Part shown: in pieces, positions 1 through 8,770 of the stretch
Numbering within the stretch: the first letter of the stretch is position 1
Layout: every line of letters starts with the position of its first letter
Source: Bacteroidales bacterium
Lineage (GTDB): Bacteria > Bacteroidota > Bacteroidia > Bacteroidales > UBA3824
Assembly: GCA_017535325.1 (NCBI GenBank)
Contig: JAFXUC010000058.1
Span: 22,227 to 86,226, forward strand
Direction: 5' to 3'
DNA: 64,000 nucleotides
Program-made: the position numbers and the translations under genes
The notes under the pieces: model-generated
Told to the model about the DNA's origin: nothing
What the model saw: only the letters and a program-made list of their open reading frames with translations
Databases searched by the model: none

Positions 1-2675
1 ACGATTTGAATTACGCAAGCGACAAAAACGATTTTCTATATATCGACAATCACGACGTTTCTCTTGACGGGACAAAGCATATTTATATCCCCGAACTTAT
101 GGGAACGCTCAGAATGTTGTACATTAAGAGCATTTCCCACATATTTTTCGTTTATAACGGTGTCAACAAACTCACCATCAACGAAAAATTGATAGAGCAG
201 TCGCAGATTGCCTCTTTTGAAAACGGCGGAATTATCAAGGGTCCGAAAATCGGTTCGATTTACCAGTCCTCCATCAGCAACATTTTCAACATTGCCGCAA
301 AGGAGAAGAAAGTCGTATTTTCGGGTTACAACGCTTCGTATTCGTACCGCAATTCCAAAAACGGTCTCAAACCTTTTGACTTTTACGTCGAGTCGGGCAA
401 CATGGTCGGCATTATCGGCGGCAGCGGTTCGGGCAAGAGTACTCTTCTTAACGTTCTGACCGGAAAGTACAAACTTGATACCGGCGAAATTTTTATCAAC
501 GGCAACAATTTGTCAGACAGCAAGATACGCGAAGGCATCATCGGCATTGTCCCGCAGGACGACCTTCTTATTGCCGAACTTACGGTCTGGCAGAATTTGT
601 ATTACAATTCAAAACTCTGTCTCGGCAACCTTACCGAGGTGGAACTTATCGAACACCTTATAAAAGTCTTAAAAGACTTGGACTTGTATGAGTGCCGCGA
701 TTTGAAAGTCGGCGACGACCTTCACACCGTGATTTCGGGCGGTCAGAGAAAAAGGCTCAACATCGCTTTGGAACTTGTGCGCGAGCCCTCGATTCTTTTT
801 GTTGACGAGCCTACCTCCGGACTGTCAAGCACCGACTCCGAAGTCGTAATGCAACTTCTTAAACAGCAGGCTGTCAACGGCAAAATCGTAATCGTAAACA
901 TTCACCAGCCCTCGTCGAATATTTTCAAAATGTTTGACATGCTCTGGGTTATCGACAAAGGCGGTTATGTGGTCTACGACGGTAATCCGATGGAGGCGAT
1001 AACGTATTTTAAGTCGATGAGCGAATACGTTGACTCCGGTGTCAGCGAGTGTCCTGTCTGCGGAAACGTCAACAGCGAGGAAATCCTGCAAATCATTGAG
1101 GCAAAAGAGGTCAACGAACTCGGCAATTATACTCAAAAACGCAAGGTAAGCCCGATTGAATGGTATCAGAGATACTTGATTAACAAGAATATACGTATTT
1201 CCAACTATCAGCAGAAAGACGTTGACAAAAATTCTCTGCCGCGTTCTAAATATACGATTCCTAATCCGCTGAAACAGTTTTGGATATTTTTGCGGCGCAA
1301 TATTCTTTCAAAACTTGCTAACAAGCAATATATGGCGATAACGTTTTTGGAGTCGCCCTTGTTGGCTTTTATTTTGGGTTTTTTCACAAAATACATCAAC
1401 GATGATGGCGAATATGTTTTTGCCGACAACAGAAATCTGCCCGTATTTTTGTTTATGATTATCGTTGTTGCTTTGTTTACGGGGCTTTCGGGGGCTGCTG
1501 ACGAGATAATCCGCGACCGGAAGATCTTAGCGAGGGAAAAATTCCTGAACCTCTCGAAATTCAGTTACCTGCTCAACAAAACCATCGTGGTTTTCATAAT
1601 TTCCGCAATCCAGACAATTTCGTTTATTTTGGTCGGAAATTATATCCTTGAAATCAAAGACATGGTTTTTGATTACTGGTTTGTGATGTTTACGGTTTCG
1701 TGTACGGCGAATATGATGGGGCTTATTATATCCTCTGCGCTTGATTCCGTCATTGCAATTTACATTCTGATACCTTTTGTGCTTGTTCCGCAGATGCTTT
1801 TGGGCGGCGCGATGATAGATTTTGACGATTTGCACGAGAGTGTTTCCGACAAGATCAACGTGCCTTTTATCGGCGACCTGATGGTTTCGCGCTGGGGTTA
1901 CGAGGCTTTGGCGGTAGACCAGTTTCAGAACAATGTTTACGAAAGGGAATTTTACGAACTTGACCGGGAAAAATCCCGCTGCGTGTATCTGAGCACGTAT
2001 CTTATGAGCGAACTCGAAAACATCACCTCGCGTTGCAGCAAACTCTGCGAGATAGAGTCGCCGAGCGAGGACGAAGTCGAGGAACTTGACGACCTGCTTT
2101 TGGTTCTTAAAAACGAGACGGAATTCTTGAATTACAGAAATCCGAAAATCAATTTCAAGTATACCGAGGATTTTGTGCGCGGCAGGTTTACGCCGATAAT
2201 TGCGAATTTTGTGATGCTGTATCTGAGGGCTCAGAAAGAGTTTTACAGCGAGTCGGCTGAAATTGCAAACGCCGGCCGTCAGACAAAACTCATCGAACTC
2301 GAAAACGAACTCGGAAAAGACGGCTTGTATCATCTTCAAAAGGATTATTACAACGAAAAACTTGCGGAAATCGTTTTGAACAAACGCGCCGCCAAAAAGA
2401 TTTTCCATTCGCCCGACAACCGTCTGATTCAGAAAAAAGACCCTGTTTTCATGGAGCCTGTCTCTGACATCGGAAGGGCGCATTTTTACGCGCCGTGCAA
2501 GATTATCAAAAACCACAGAATCCCGACTTACGTTTTCAACATGGCGGTTCTCTGGCTGTGGTCGGTTTTGATGTTTTTGCTTTTGTGGATGGATTTGCCG
2601 AGACTTTGCGTCAGAGTGTTTATGATGTATACACCGAAATATAAGCACAATACCGTAAGAAAAGTAAAAGCATGA
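1..2675 (+). CDS. ABC transporter, fused ATPase and permease (5' end outside window)
   Basis: This is an ABC half-transporter with the ATPase domain before the membrane domain (ABCG/White-like order), acting at the inner membrane; the substrate is unknown. The frame is open to the left edge, so the TTG at base 6 is probably not the start. Counting from it, Walker A GGSGSGKST is at residues 138-146, the signature SGGQRKR near 244, Walker B LFVDEPTSG near 265, and the H-loop IHQPSS follows. An ABC2-type membrane region with several hydrophobic helices spans about 430-600. A charged, partly coiled segment of about 200 residues sits before a final membrane helix near the C-terminus. Bacteroidota homologues often carry an FHA domain upstream; only its possible tail would be visible here. 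The stop overlaps the next ATG (ATGA), so the two genes are translationally coupled. Confidence 0.9.
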   Translation, partial: DLNYASDKNDFLYIDNHDVSLDGTKHIYIPELMGTLRMLYIKSISHIFFVYNGVNKLTINEKLIEQSQIASFENGGIIKGPKIGSIYQSSISNIFNIAAKEKKVVFSGYNASYSYRNSKNGLKPFDFYVESGNMVGIIGGSGSGKSTLLNVLTGKYKLDTGEIFINGNNLSDSKIREGIIGIVPQDDLLIAELTVWQNLYYNSKLCLGNLTEVELIEHLIKVLKDLDLYECRDLKVGDDLHTVISGGQRKRLNIALELVREPSILFVDEPTSGLSSTDSEVVMQLLKQQAVNGKIVIVNIHQPSSNIFKMFDMLWVIDKGGYVVYDGNPMEAITYFKSMSEYVDSGVSECPVCGNVNSEEILQIIEAKEVNELGNYTQKRKVSPIEWYQRYLINKNIRISNYQQKDVDKNSLPRSKYTIPNPLKQFWIFLRRNILSKLANKQYMAITFLESPLLAFILGFFTKYINDDGEYVFADNRNLPVFLFMIIVVALFTGLSGAADEIIRDRKILAREKFLNLSKFSYLLNKTIVVFIISAIQTISFILVGNYILEIKDMVFDYWFVMFTVSCTANMMGLIISSALDSVIAIYILIPFVLVPQMLLGGAMIDFDDLHESVSDKINVPFIGDLMVSRWGYEALAVDQFQNNVYEREFYELDREKSRCVYLSTYLMSELENITSRCSKLCEIESPSEDEVEELDDLLLVLKNETEFLNYRNPKINFKYTEDFVRGRFTPIIANFVMLYLRAQKEFYSESAEIANAGRQTKLIELENELGKDGLYHLQKDYYNEKLAEIVLNKRAAKKIFHSPDNRLIQKKDPVFMEPVSDIGRAHFYAPCKIIKNHRIPTYVFNMAVLWLWSVLMFLLLWMDLPRLCVRVFMMYTPKYKHNTVRKVKA

Positions 2676-3649
2676 AAAAAATATTTTGTATATTTGCGGC
2701 ATTGACAGTCTGTTACGGCGTTTACGCTCAAAAAGACTGTATCCGAGCCGATTATTCGCTTACCTTGAAAGACGGCAGAGCGGAGGTTGAGTTTTCGGGT
2801 TTTGTCTCTGACGGTCTTTGGTCTGGAATAAGTAAAGAGACTTCTGTCGGGGTTTTCCGTTTTGTGTTAACGGACAAGAAGACCGGCAAAACGGTTTATT
2901 CTTACAGTTTCAATTCGCTTTTCGGCGAGTGGGTTGAGACAGATTTGTCAAAAAAGGAAGAAAAAGTGTTCTTGGAGGCGGTGAGGTTTCCCCGTCCGAA
3001 AAGAGTTTCTGTTGCGGAACTCTTTATGAAAAACTCCGGGGGAGAATACGAAAAAATTTTTCAAAAGGATGTTTTTCCCGACAGTCTGGAAGTAAAACTT
3101 GAACGCAGGACAAAAGGTTACAAAAACAAAATCAACATTGCCGTTGTTCCGGAGGGGTACGGTGAGGACGAAATGGCGGATTTTCTCTCTGATGCCGGAC
3201 GGCTGACAGACGCGGTTTTTGAATACGAGCCTTTTAAAACTTACAAAAAAAAGTTTTGCGTCCGCACGGTTTTAAAACCCTGTTCGAGCGGTTTTTCGTA
3301 TTACACTTTCGGTGCTGAAAGGTATTTGATGACGGATAATTTTCAGGCGGTCTGCAAGGCGGCTTCGTGTGGAGGTTTTCCGTGGGATTTTGTTATCGTG
3401 CTTGTTAACTCTGAAAAATACGGCGGCGGCGGAATTTATAATTTTTACGCCTCTGTTGCGGCAAAAAATTCTGCGGCAAGAGAGGTTCTGGTTCATGAGT
3501 TCGGACATTCGTTTGCAAATCTTGACGACGAATACGATGAGGCTGACCAAAATAAAGTTACCGACTGCATTATGTGCCGTCTTGACAGAGATTTTTGCCC
3601 CGTATGTAAAGAAAATATTAAAAATGTTCTAAAAAAAATATTTAAATAA
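2672..3649 (+). CDS. Secreted M64-type metallopeptidase (IgA-peptidase family)
   Basis: Predicted secreted zinc peptidase. A signal peptide (MKKIFCIFAALTVCYGVYAQ) is followed by a beta-rich N-terminal half and a peptidase domain with HEFGHSFANLDDEY; His275, Glu276 and His279 form the HEXXH zinc site. A Cys-rich tail (IMCRLDRDFCPVC) matches the end of the M64 domain. Family members in this phylum are usually longer (around 420 residues from memory), so this 325-residue protein is compact, although the zinc site and the C-terminal cysteines are present. The start overlaps the stop of the ABC transporter gene, so the two are co-expressed. The family takes its name from IgA proteases, but the substrate here cannot be told from the sequence. 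Confidence 0.85.
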   Translation: MKKIFCIFAALTVCYGVYAQKDCIRADYSLTLKDGRAEVEFSGFVSDGLWSGISKETSVGVFRFVLTDKKTGKTVYSYSFNSLFGEWVETDLSKKEEKVFLEAVRFPRPKRVSVAELFMKNSGGEYEKIFQKDVFPDSLEVKLERRTKGYKNKINIAVVPEGYGEDEMADFLSDAGRLTDAVFEYEPFKTYKKKFCVRTVLKPCSSGFSYYTFGAERYLMTDNFQAVCKAASCGGFPWDFVIVLVNSEKYGGGGIYNFYASVAAKNSAAREVLVHEFGHSFANLDDEYDEADQNKVTDCIMCRLDRDFCPVCKENIKNVLKKIFK

Positions 3650-3712
3650 TTTTTTGAATATTAATGCGTTATTTATAATATTGAAGTTTAACTTAAAAAA
3701 GTTTTTAATACT

Positions 3713-4513
3713 ATGAAAAGATTAACTCTTTTAGCAGCCGCTTTTGCATTTGCTTTTAATGCTTCGGCTCAGACAGACCTCAGATGTGATTGGTCGAAAC
3801 TTAATCTCAAAGGTAACGTAAAATCGTTAACTGAAACCTCTGACGGTGCAACTCCCGTGTCTTACACTTTCAACGATATGGGTTATCTTACAAATTCAGG
3901 ACAGCAGTATACTTTTGATTCGAGAGGCAGGCTTACGATGTCGCTTTCTCCCGACGGCAAAGGCATGTACGAGTACAATTCAAAAGGCTTGCTGACCGAA
4001 TACATTCTCAAAAACGGCGAGTCAATGTACAGAGAGACATACGTTTATGACGGCAGCGGCAAGATGACGGCATGCAACACGTCAAGTTCTACGATTAATT
4101 TCACTTACGACAACGCCGGCAATCTGATTCATTCAAACGACACTTTCGGCAATCTTTTGAGCGAATATGTTTACAACGGCTCAAAAGTTTCGATGGAAAA
4201 AGTCGGCGGCGTTAAAAAGAACTACACTTACGACGCAAAAGACCGCATTTCGAGCGTTACGACCGAAAAAGACGGCAAAAAAACTGTTGAAACTTTCTCT
4301 TACAACGAAAGCGGCGCAGTTGTAAAATGCGTTGTAACTTCTACTGAAAACAATTCGCAAGTTACTGAAACTCACAATTATACAGTTGACGCAGCAGGCA
4401 ACTGGGTAAAAGACGAGTTTACAGTGGACAAAGGCGGCGTAAAAACAACCGGCAAAATTCTCCGCGAAATCGAATATTTCGGTGCGGCAAGACAGTTGTT
4501 CCTCTTGAAATAA
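3713..4513 (+). CDS. Secreted RHS/YD-repeat-like protein
   Basis: 266 residues with a clear signal peptide (MKRLTLLAAAFAFAFNASAQ). The mature part is a run of short beta-strand repeats built on Y-T-F/Y-D-x-x-G-x-L, for example YTFDSRGRL, YEYNSKGLL, YVYDGSGKM, FTYDNAGNL and YTYDAKDRI, which is the RHS/YD pattern. There is no toxin tip or adhesin domain, so this is a small stand-alone repeat protein of unknown function, periplasmic or outer-membrane associated. It is a single-gene unit closed by a strong hairpin terminator. Confidence 0.75.
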   Translation: MKRLTLLAAAFAFAFNASAQTDLRCDWSKLNLKGNVKSLTETSDGATPVSYTFNDMGYLTNSGQQYTFDSRGRLTMSLSPDGKGMYEYNSKGLLTEYILKNGESMYRETYVYDGSGKMTACNTSSSTINFTYDNAGNLIHSNDTFGNLLSEYVYNGSKVSMEKVGGVKKNYTYDAKDRISSVTTEKDGKKTVETFSYNESGAVVKCVVTSTENNSQVTETHNYTVDAAGNWVKDEFTVDKGGVKTTGKILREIEYFGAARQLFLLK

Positions 4514-4514
4514 A

Positions 4515-4566
4515 AAATTTTTCCAAATGTTACGGGCACTGCCAGTACATTTGGAAATTTTTTTTT
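4515..4566 (+). terminator. Rho-independent terminator
   Basis: The arms AATTTTTCCAAATGT and ACATTTGGAAATTTTTT flank a short loop just after the stop of the RHS-like gene and end in a T-run. Confidence 0.85.
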
Positions 4567-4642
4567 CATTTTTTTTCTGTTTTTAAAATTCTGAAAATCA
4601 TTTTTTTAAACTTAAACAAAATTCTACCCCCCTTAAAACCTC

Positions 4643-4674
4643 TTGGAAGATAAAAATTTTCTGTTTAAATTTGC
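4643..4674 (+). promoter_or_regulatory. Bacteroidota promoter (-33 TTGG, -7 TAAATTTGC)
   Basis: TAAATTTGC at 4666-4674 matches TAnnTTTGC, with TTGG 19 bases upstream at 4643-4646. It lies 47 bases before the start of the small membrane protein that precedes mutS2. Confidence 0.7.
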
Positions 4675-4720
4675 AGCACTATCTTTTTTTATTATATAAA
4701 CGTACTAAGTATTAACAAAT

Positions 4721-5161
4721 ATGGTTTTAACGATTGCGTCAAGTTTCGTAAGCGGACTTTTTGCAACATTCGGCGTGCTGCTCGCGATAGCGGTGATATG
4801 CGGCGTCGGATTTTTAATAAAATGGTTCATCGAAACTAAAAAAGGCATGGATAATCTGCCGCAAATTATGTTGGAATACCGCAAAACGCTTCTCGGCAAC
4901 GATATGTTTGAGGAGTATGTGTTTATTTCCAAATTTGTCAAGCAACTGAAAAAGAACACGGTTCCCAAAGAACTTGCCGAGAAGTACATTTTGAAAGTGG
5001 ACTCGGATTTCGGCTGGGTTTCTGGCGATGACGGTTTTGACAGACTTGGTTTTAAATACACTTACAGGCTTACTCCGAGAGTGCCGTTTATCAAGAAAAA
5101 AGAGGAGAAAGACAAGGAAAATCCTGAAAAAGACACTGAAAAAGGAAAGAAAACTGAATAA
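4721..5161 (+). CDS. Small membrane protein upstream of mutS2
   Basis: 146 residues with one strong N-terminal membrane helix (about 5-35), a soluble middle part and a Lys/Glu-rich tail (KKKEEKDKEN...). No family is recognised. The stop TAA shares its last A with the ATG of mutS2 (TAATG), so translation of the two is coupled and the protein is made together with MutS2. The promoter immediately upstream supports this start. Confidence 0.7.
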   Translation: MVLTIASSFVSGLFATFGVLLAIAVICGVGFLIKWFIETKKGMDNLPQIMLEYRKTLLGNDMFEEYVFISKFVKQLKKNTVPKELAEKYILKVDSDFGWVSGDDGFDRLGFKYTYRLTPRVPFIKKKEEKDKENPEKDTEKGKKTE

Positions 5162-7641
5162 TGATTTATCCCAAGGATTTTGAAACCAAGACGGGTTTTT
5201 ATAAAATCAGAACTTTATTAAAAGAGAAATGTTCTTCTTCGTTAGGCGCGGACAAGGTTGAGAAAATGGCTTTTTCAACTGACTTTTCGTATATCGAAAC
5301 TGAAATCAATTTGGCTTCGGAGTTTAAGGAAATTTGTATTACTAACACTGATTTTCCACAGGACGGATACTTTGATTTGAGGCGGGCGTTGAAAAAGATT
5401 TCCATGGAGAACACTTTTCTTACTACGGAAGAATTGTTTGATTTGAAGCGTTCGTTAACTACGCTGAAAAATATTACGAAGTTTTTTAAGAAAACTCCTG
5501 AGCCGAAGTTTCCTTTTTTAAGGCGGCTGTGTCAGGACGTATTTTTGGATTATCCTCTTATTCAGGCTGTTGACCGCGTGATTGACGACAAAGGTGTTAT
5601 CCGCGATTCTGCGAGTCCTGAATTAGGAAGAATCCGTGCGGAGATTTCTTCAAAACTTTCTACTGCATCTTCTGTTGTAAGCCGTCTTTTAAGGACAGCA
5701 AAATCCCAAGGGTGGTGCGAGGCGGATGCCGAGATTACAATCCGCGACGGCAAAATGCTGATTCCCGTATCTTCTGGCAACAAGCGCAAAATTCCGGGCA
5801 TTATTTCCGACGAATCATCTTCGGGCAAGACGGCTTTTATTGAGCCTTTGGAAAGTATTGAACTAAACAATGCTGTCCGGGAGTTGGAGTTTAAAGAAAG
5901 GCGCGAAATCGTAAAAATCCTTACTGAAATTTCCGATAAGGTAAGACCGTTTTTGTTTGAGATTTCGCAATCAGAGGAGATACTTGCCGAGTTGGATTTC
6001 CTGCGTGCAAAAGCAAAACTGGCTGTTGACATGAACGCCGAAATGCCGCATTTTTCTAATGCCCCCGTCATTGATTTGAGGGCGGCAAGGCATCCTGTTT
6101 TGTATTTTACGCTGAGGGACGAAGGCAAAAAAGTTGTTCCGCTTGATTTGGAAATCAATGAAAAACAGCGTATTATAATGATTTCTGGTCCTAACGCTGG
6201 CGGAAAATCCGTGTGCCTGAAAACAACGGGATTAATTCAGTATATGCATCAGTGCGGCTTGCTTTCGCCGGTAAGTCCTCATTCTGTATTGGGTGTTTTC
6301 AACGATATTTTCATCGACATCGGCGATGAGCAGAGCATTGAAAACGACCTTAGTACATACAGTTCCCATCTTAAAAATATGAAACAGTTTTTGAGCAGTG
6401 CGGGCAGAAAATCCTTGATTTTAATCGACGAGTTCGGGTCGGGAACGGAACCTATTTTGGGCGGCGCAATTGCGGAGGCTGTTTTGGAAAGGCTCAATTC
6501 GAGACACGTAAAAGGCGTTATAACAACGCATTACACCAATTTGAAAAATTACGCCACTGTTACCGAAGGCATTATTAATGGTGCTATGCTTTACGACAGC
6601 GAAAATATGAAGCCGCTTTTTGAACTTCAAACCGGCAAGACGGGTAATTCGTTTGCCTTTTTGCTTGCTAAAAAAATGGGGCTTGACGATGCTTTGCTTA
6701 AAAAAGCGGAAGAAATTGCAGGTCGTGAGCATATTGATTATGAAAGGCGTACTCAGGAGTTGGAAGACGACCGTCGGAAGTTGAAAATAAAACTTTCGGA
6801 ATTGGAAAGCAAGGAGAAAAATCTCAGCCGCAAGGAAGAATTTTTTGATTCTGAAACCGAATACACACTTTCGGAGCGCAAAAATATTATCAAGGCTGCG
6901 AAACTCAAACTTGAAACTATTTTGAAAGATGTTAACCGCAAAATAGAAAATACGGTTTTGGAAATCAAAAACGCTCAGGCTGAAAAGGAAAAAACCAAAG
7001 AAATCCGTGCTGAATACAAAAAATTTGTGGACTCCAAACTTGAAGAAATAAGCCTTGAAGAGCAAAAAATAGACGAAAAAATAGAAAAACTCCGCCGTAA
7101 ACAACAGGAAAAAGCGCAGCGCAAAGCACAAAAACGTCTTGAAAAAGAGACTGAGGCGTTGAAAAAAATTCCGATAGAGGAAAAGCCTTTGAAGGAAGGC
7201 GATATTGTTTTTTTGGATTCTTCCACTACGGAGTTGAAAATTCTGCAATTAAAAGACGGCAAGGCACTTTTGGAGTTAGGACACATGCAGACTTTTGTAG
7301 ATGTTAAACGTTTAACGCGAGTAAAGAAACAGCAAACTGTTGAAAAACAAAAGGTTAACGTTAATATAGAGACTGCAACCAAGCGCGGAAGTTTTCTTTT
7401 TGGGCTTGATGTGCGTGGACTTCGCGGCGTAGAGGCTGTTGAAAAGGTCGCAAAATATTTGGACGAGGCTATTGCAAGCGGTCATAACGAGATAAAAATA
7501 CTTCACGGCACGGGTACGGGTGCGCTCAAATCCATGATTAGGGATTATCTTAACTCGCAACTGATTGTCCGTAAATGTTATGATGAAAAAATAGAACTCG
7601 GCGGAGCGGGAATTACCGTCGCCGAGTTGGACTTCGATTAG
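5161..7641 (+). CDS. mutS2: Endonuclease MutS2
   Basis: 826 residues, a normal length for MutS2, which acts on branched DNA and, in some bacteria, on collided ribosomes. The MutS-type core and ATPase are intact: Walker A GPNAGGKS at about 343-350, Walker B ILIDEFGSGTEP, then a long coiled-coil stretch (about 520-670) that gives the clamp. The C-terminal Smr nuclease domain begins near 748 (LDVRGLRG) and contains HGTGTGAL near 782. The mismatch-recognition domain of MutS1 is absent, as expected. It is the second gene of a two-gene unit, and its stop is two bases from the 3' end of the convergent tRNA-Ser. Confidence 0.95.
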   Translation: MIYPKDFETKTGFYKIRTLLKEKCSSSLGADKVEKMAFSTDFSYIETEINLASEFKEICITNTDFPQDGYFDLRRALKKISMENTFLTTEELFDLKRSLTTLKNITKFFKKTPEPKFPFLRRLCQDVFLDYPLIQAVDRVIDDKGVIRDSASPELGRIRAEISSKLSTASSVVSRLLRTAKSQGWCEADAEITIRDGKMLIPVSSGNKRKIPGIISDESSSGKTAFIEPLESIELNNAVRELEFKERREIVKILTEISDKVRPFLFEISQSEEILAELDFLRAKAKLAVDMNAEMPHFSNAPVIDLRAARHPVLYFTLRDEGKKVVPLDLEINEKQRIIMISGPNAGGKSVCLKTTGLIQYMHQCGLLSPVSPHSVLGVFNDIFIDIGDEQSIENDLSTYSSHLKNMKQFLSSAGRKSLILIDEFGSGTEPILGGAIAEAVLERLNSRHVKGVITTHYTNLKNYATVTEGIINGAMLYDSENMKPLFELQTGKTGNSFAFLLAKKMGLDDALLKKAEEIAGREHIDYERRTQELEDDRRKLKIKLSELESKEKNLSRKEEFFDSETEYTLSERKNIIKAAKLKLETILKDVNRKIENTVLEIKNAQAEKEKTKEIRAEYKKFVDSKLEEISLEEQKIDEKIEKLRRKQQEKAQRKAQKRLEKETEALKKIPIEEKPLKEGDIVFLDSSTTELKILQLKDGKALLELGHMQTFVDVKRLTRVKKQQTVEKQKVNVNIETATKRGSFLFGLDVRGLRGVEAVEKVAKYLDEAIASGHNEIKILHGTGTGALKSMIRDYLNSQLIVRKCYDEKIELGGAGITVAELDFD

Positions 7642-7643
7642 AG

Positions 7644-7730
7644 CGGAAAGAGAGGGATTCGAACCCCCGGTAGAGTTACCCCTACGCCGCATTTCGAGTG
7701 CGGTACATTCGACCACTCTGCCATCTTTCC
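7644..7730 (-). tRNA. tRNA-Ser (anticodon CGA)
   Basis: On the minus strand the acceptor stem GGAAAGA/TCTTTCC closes an 87-base class II tRNA with a long variable arm and GGTTCGAATCC in the T-arm. The anticodon loop CTCGAAA reads CGA (codon UCG). The 3' CCA is not encoded. It is convergent with mutS2. Confidence 0.93.
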
Positions 7731-7748
7731 TTTTTGTAAATTGACGGT

Positions 7749-7757
7749 GCAAAGGTA
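7749..7757 (-). promoter_or_regulatory. -7 element TACCTTTGC for tRNA-Ser
   Basis: The reverse complement reads TACCTTTGC, 18 bases upstream of the tRNA 5' end. The same nine bases stand before tRNA-Tyr and tRNA-Leu in this window. Confidence 0.75.
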
Positions 7758-7804
7758 AGTATTTTATATTTAACTGCAAAATTTTTTTTCAAAAAAAAAA
7801 TTAT

Positions 7805-7835
7805 TATTTTTGCAGCAAATTTTTTAAAAAGGAGG
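7805..7835 (+). promoter_or_regulatory. Promoter -7 TATTTTTGC and strong Shine-Dalgarno for metA
   Basis: TATTTTTGC is at 7805-7813. A full GGAGG at 7831-7835 lies 5 bases before the ATG at 7841. Such a strong Shine-Dalgarno is unusual in this window and fixes the metA start. Confidence 0.7.
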
Positions 7836-7840
7836 TAATT

Positions 7841-8758
7841 ATGCCGTTAAACATACCCGACAAACTTCCGGCAATAGAACTGCTGAAAAAAGAAAATATT
7901 TTTGTTATTGACCATTCAAGGGCTAAAAGTCAGGATATTAGGCCGTTGAAAATAGCCATCTTGAACCTTATGCCGGTGAAGATAACTACCGAAACCGATT
8001 TGATAAGGCTGCTTTCAAACTCGCCGCTTCAAATCGAAATAGACTTCATCAAGACCAAAAGCCACACTTCAAAAAATACGCCGATAGAGCATCTTATGCA
8101 ATTTTATATCGACTTTGATGATATTCAACACCATAAATACGACGGTCTGATAATCACCGGTGCACCTGTGGAACAGATTGAATATGAAGATGTTAACTAT
8201 TGGGACGAACTTTGCAAAATTTTTGATTGGGCAAAAGAAAACGTGACGGCGCGAATGTTTATCTGTTGGGGCGCATGTGCTGCGCTTTATCACTATTATA
8301 AGGTACCGAAACATCCGACTCCGAAAAAAGTTTTCGGTGTTTTTGAGCACGAGGTTTTAGATCCATTGAATCCTATTTTCAGAGGTTTTGACGATATTTT
8401 TTACGTTCCTCATTCGCGGCACACAGAGGTTTGGAAAGAGGAAATTGAAAAAGTTCAAGACCTGAAACTTCTTGCAGAGAGCAAAGAGGCGGGTGTTTAT
8501 ATGGTGATGTCAAAAGACGGCAGGGACTTGTTTTTGACTGGACACGCCGAATACAACCCCTTAACGCTTGACAACGAGTATAAGCGCGACCTTTCAAAAG
8601 GCTTGAAAATAGATGTCCCGATAAATTATTATCCTTACGACGATGCGGATTTTAAGCCGATAGTCCGTTGGCGTAGTACGGCTAACTTAATGTTTAACAA
8701 TTGGTTAAACTATTTCGTTTATCAGGCGACACCTTATAATATCAACGACATTAAATAG
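7841..8758 (+). CDS. metA: Homoserine O-acyltransferase MetA (predicted acetyl-CoA specific)
   Basis: 305 residues. Acylates homoserine in the first committed step of methionine synthesis, in the cytoplasm. The catalytic Cys142 ([11 protein letters not shown]) and the His235/Glu237 pair (GHAEYNP) are present. Residue 111, in [10 protein letters not shown], is Glu; published work on MetA specificity (Zubieta and colleagues) assigned Glu111 to acetyl-CoA use and Gly111 to succinyl-CoA use, so I predict homoserine O-acetyltransferase rather than succinyltransferase. The gene has its own promoter and is followed 12 bases later by the aroE-aroK fusion, so methionine and aromatic amino acid genes share one transcript here. 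Confidence 0.93.
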   Translation: MPLNIPDKLPAIELLKKENIFVIDHSRAKSQDIRPLKIAILNLMPVKITTETDLIRLLSNSPLQIEIDFIKTKSHTSKNTPIEHLMQFYIDFDDIQHHKYDGLIITGAPVEQIEYEDVNYWDELCKIFDWAKENVTARMFICWGACAALYHYYKVPKHPTPKKVFGVFEHEVLDPLNPIFRGFDDIFYVPHSRHTEVWKEEIEKVQDLKLLAESKEAGVYMVMSKDGRDLFLTGHAEYNPLTLDNEYKRDLSKGLKIDVPINYYPYDDADFKPIVRWRSTANLMFNNWLNYFVYQATPYNINDIK

Positions 8759-8770
8759 AGCAGCACTATA

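Noticed and set aside
1527..2702. Long antisense frame (391 codons) opposite the ABC transporter
   Set aside because: It is a low-complexity, Lys/His/Arg-rich shadow of a well-supported gene, with no start signal.
7312..7779. 155-codon minus-strand frame across the end of mutS2 and tRNA-Ser
   Set aside because: It reads through the tRNA gene and antisense to mutS2, with no protein-like features.
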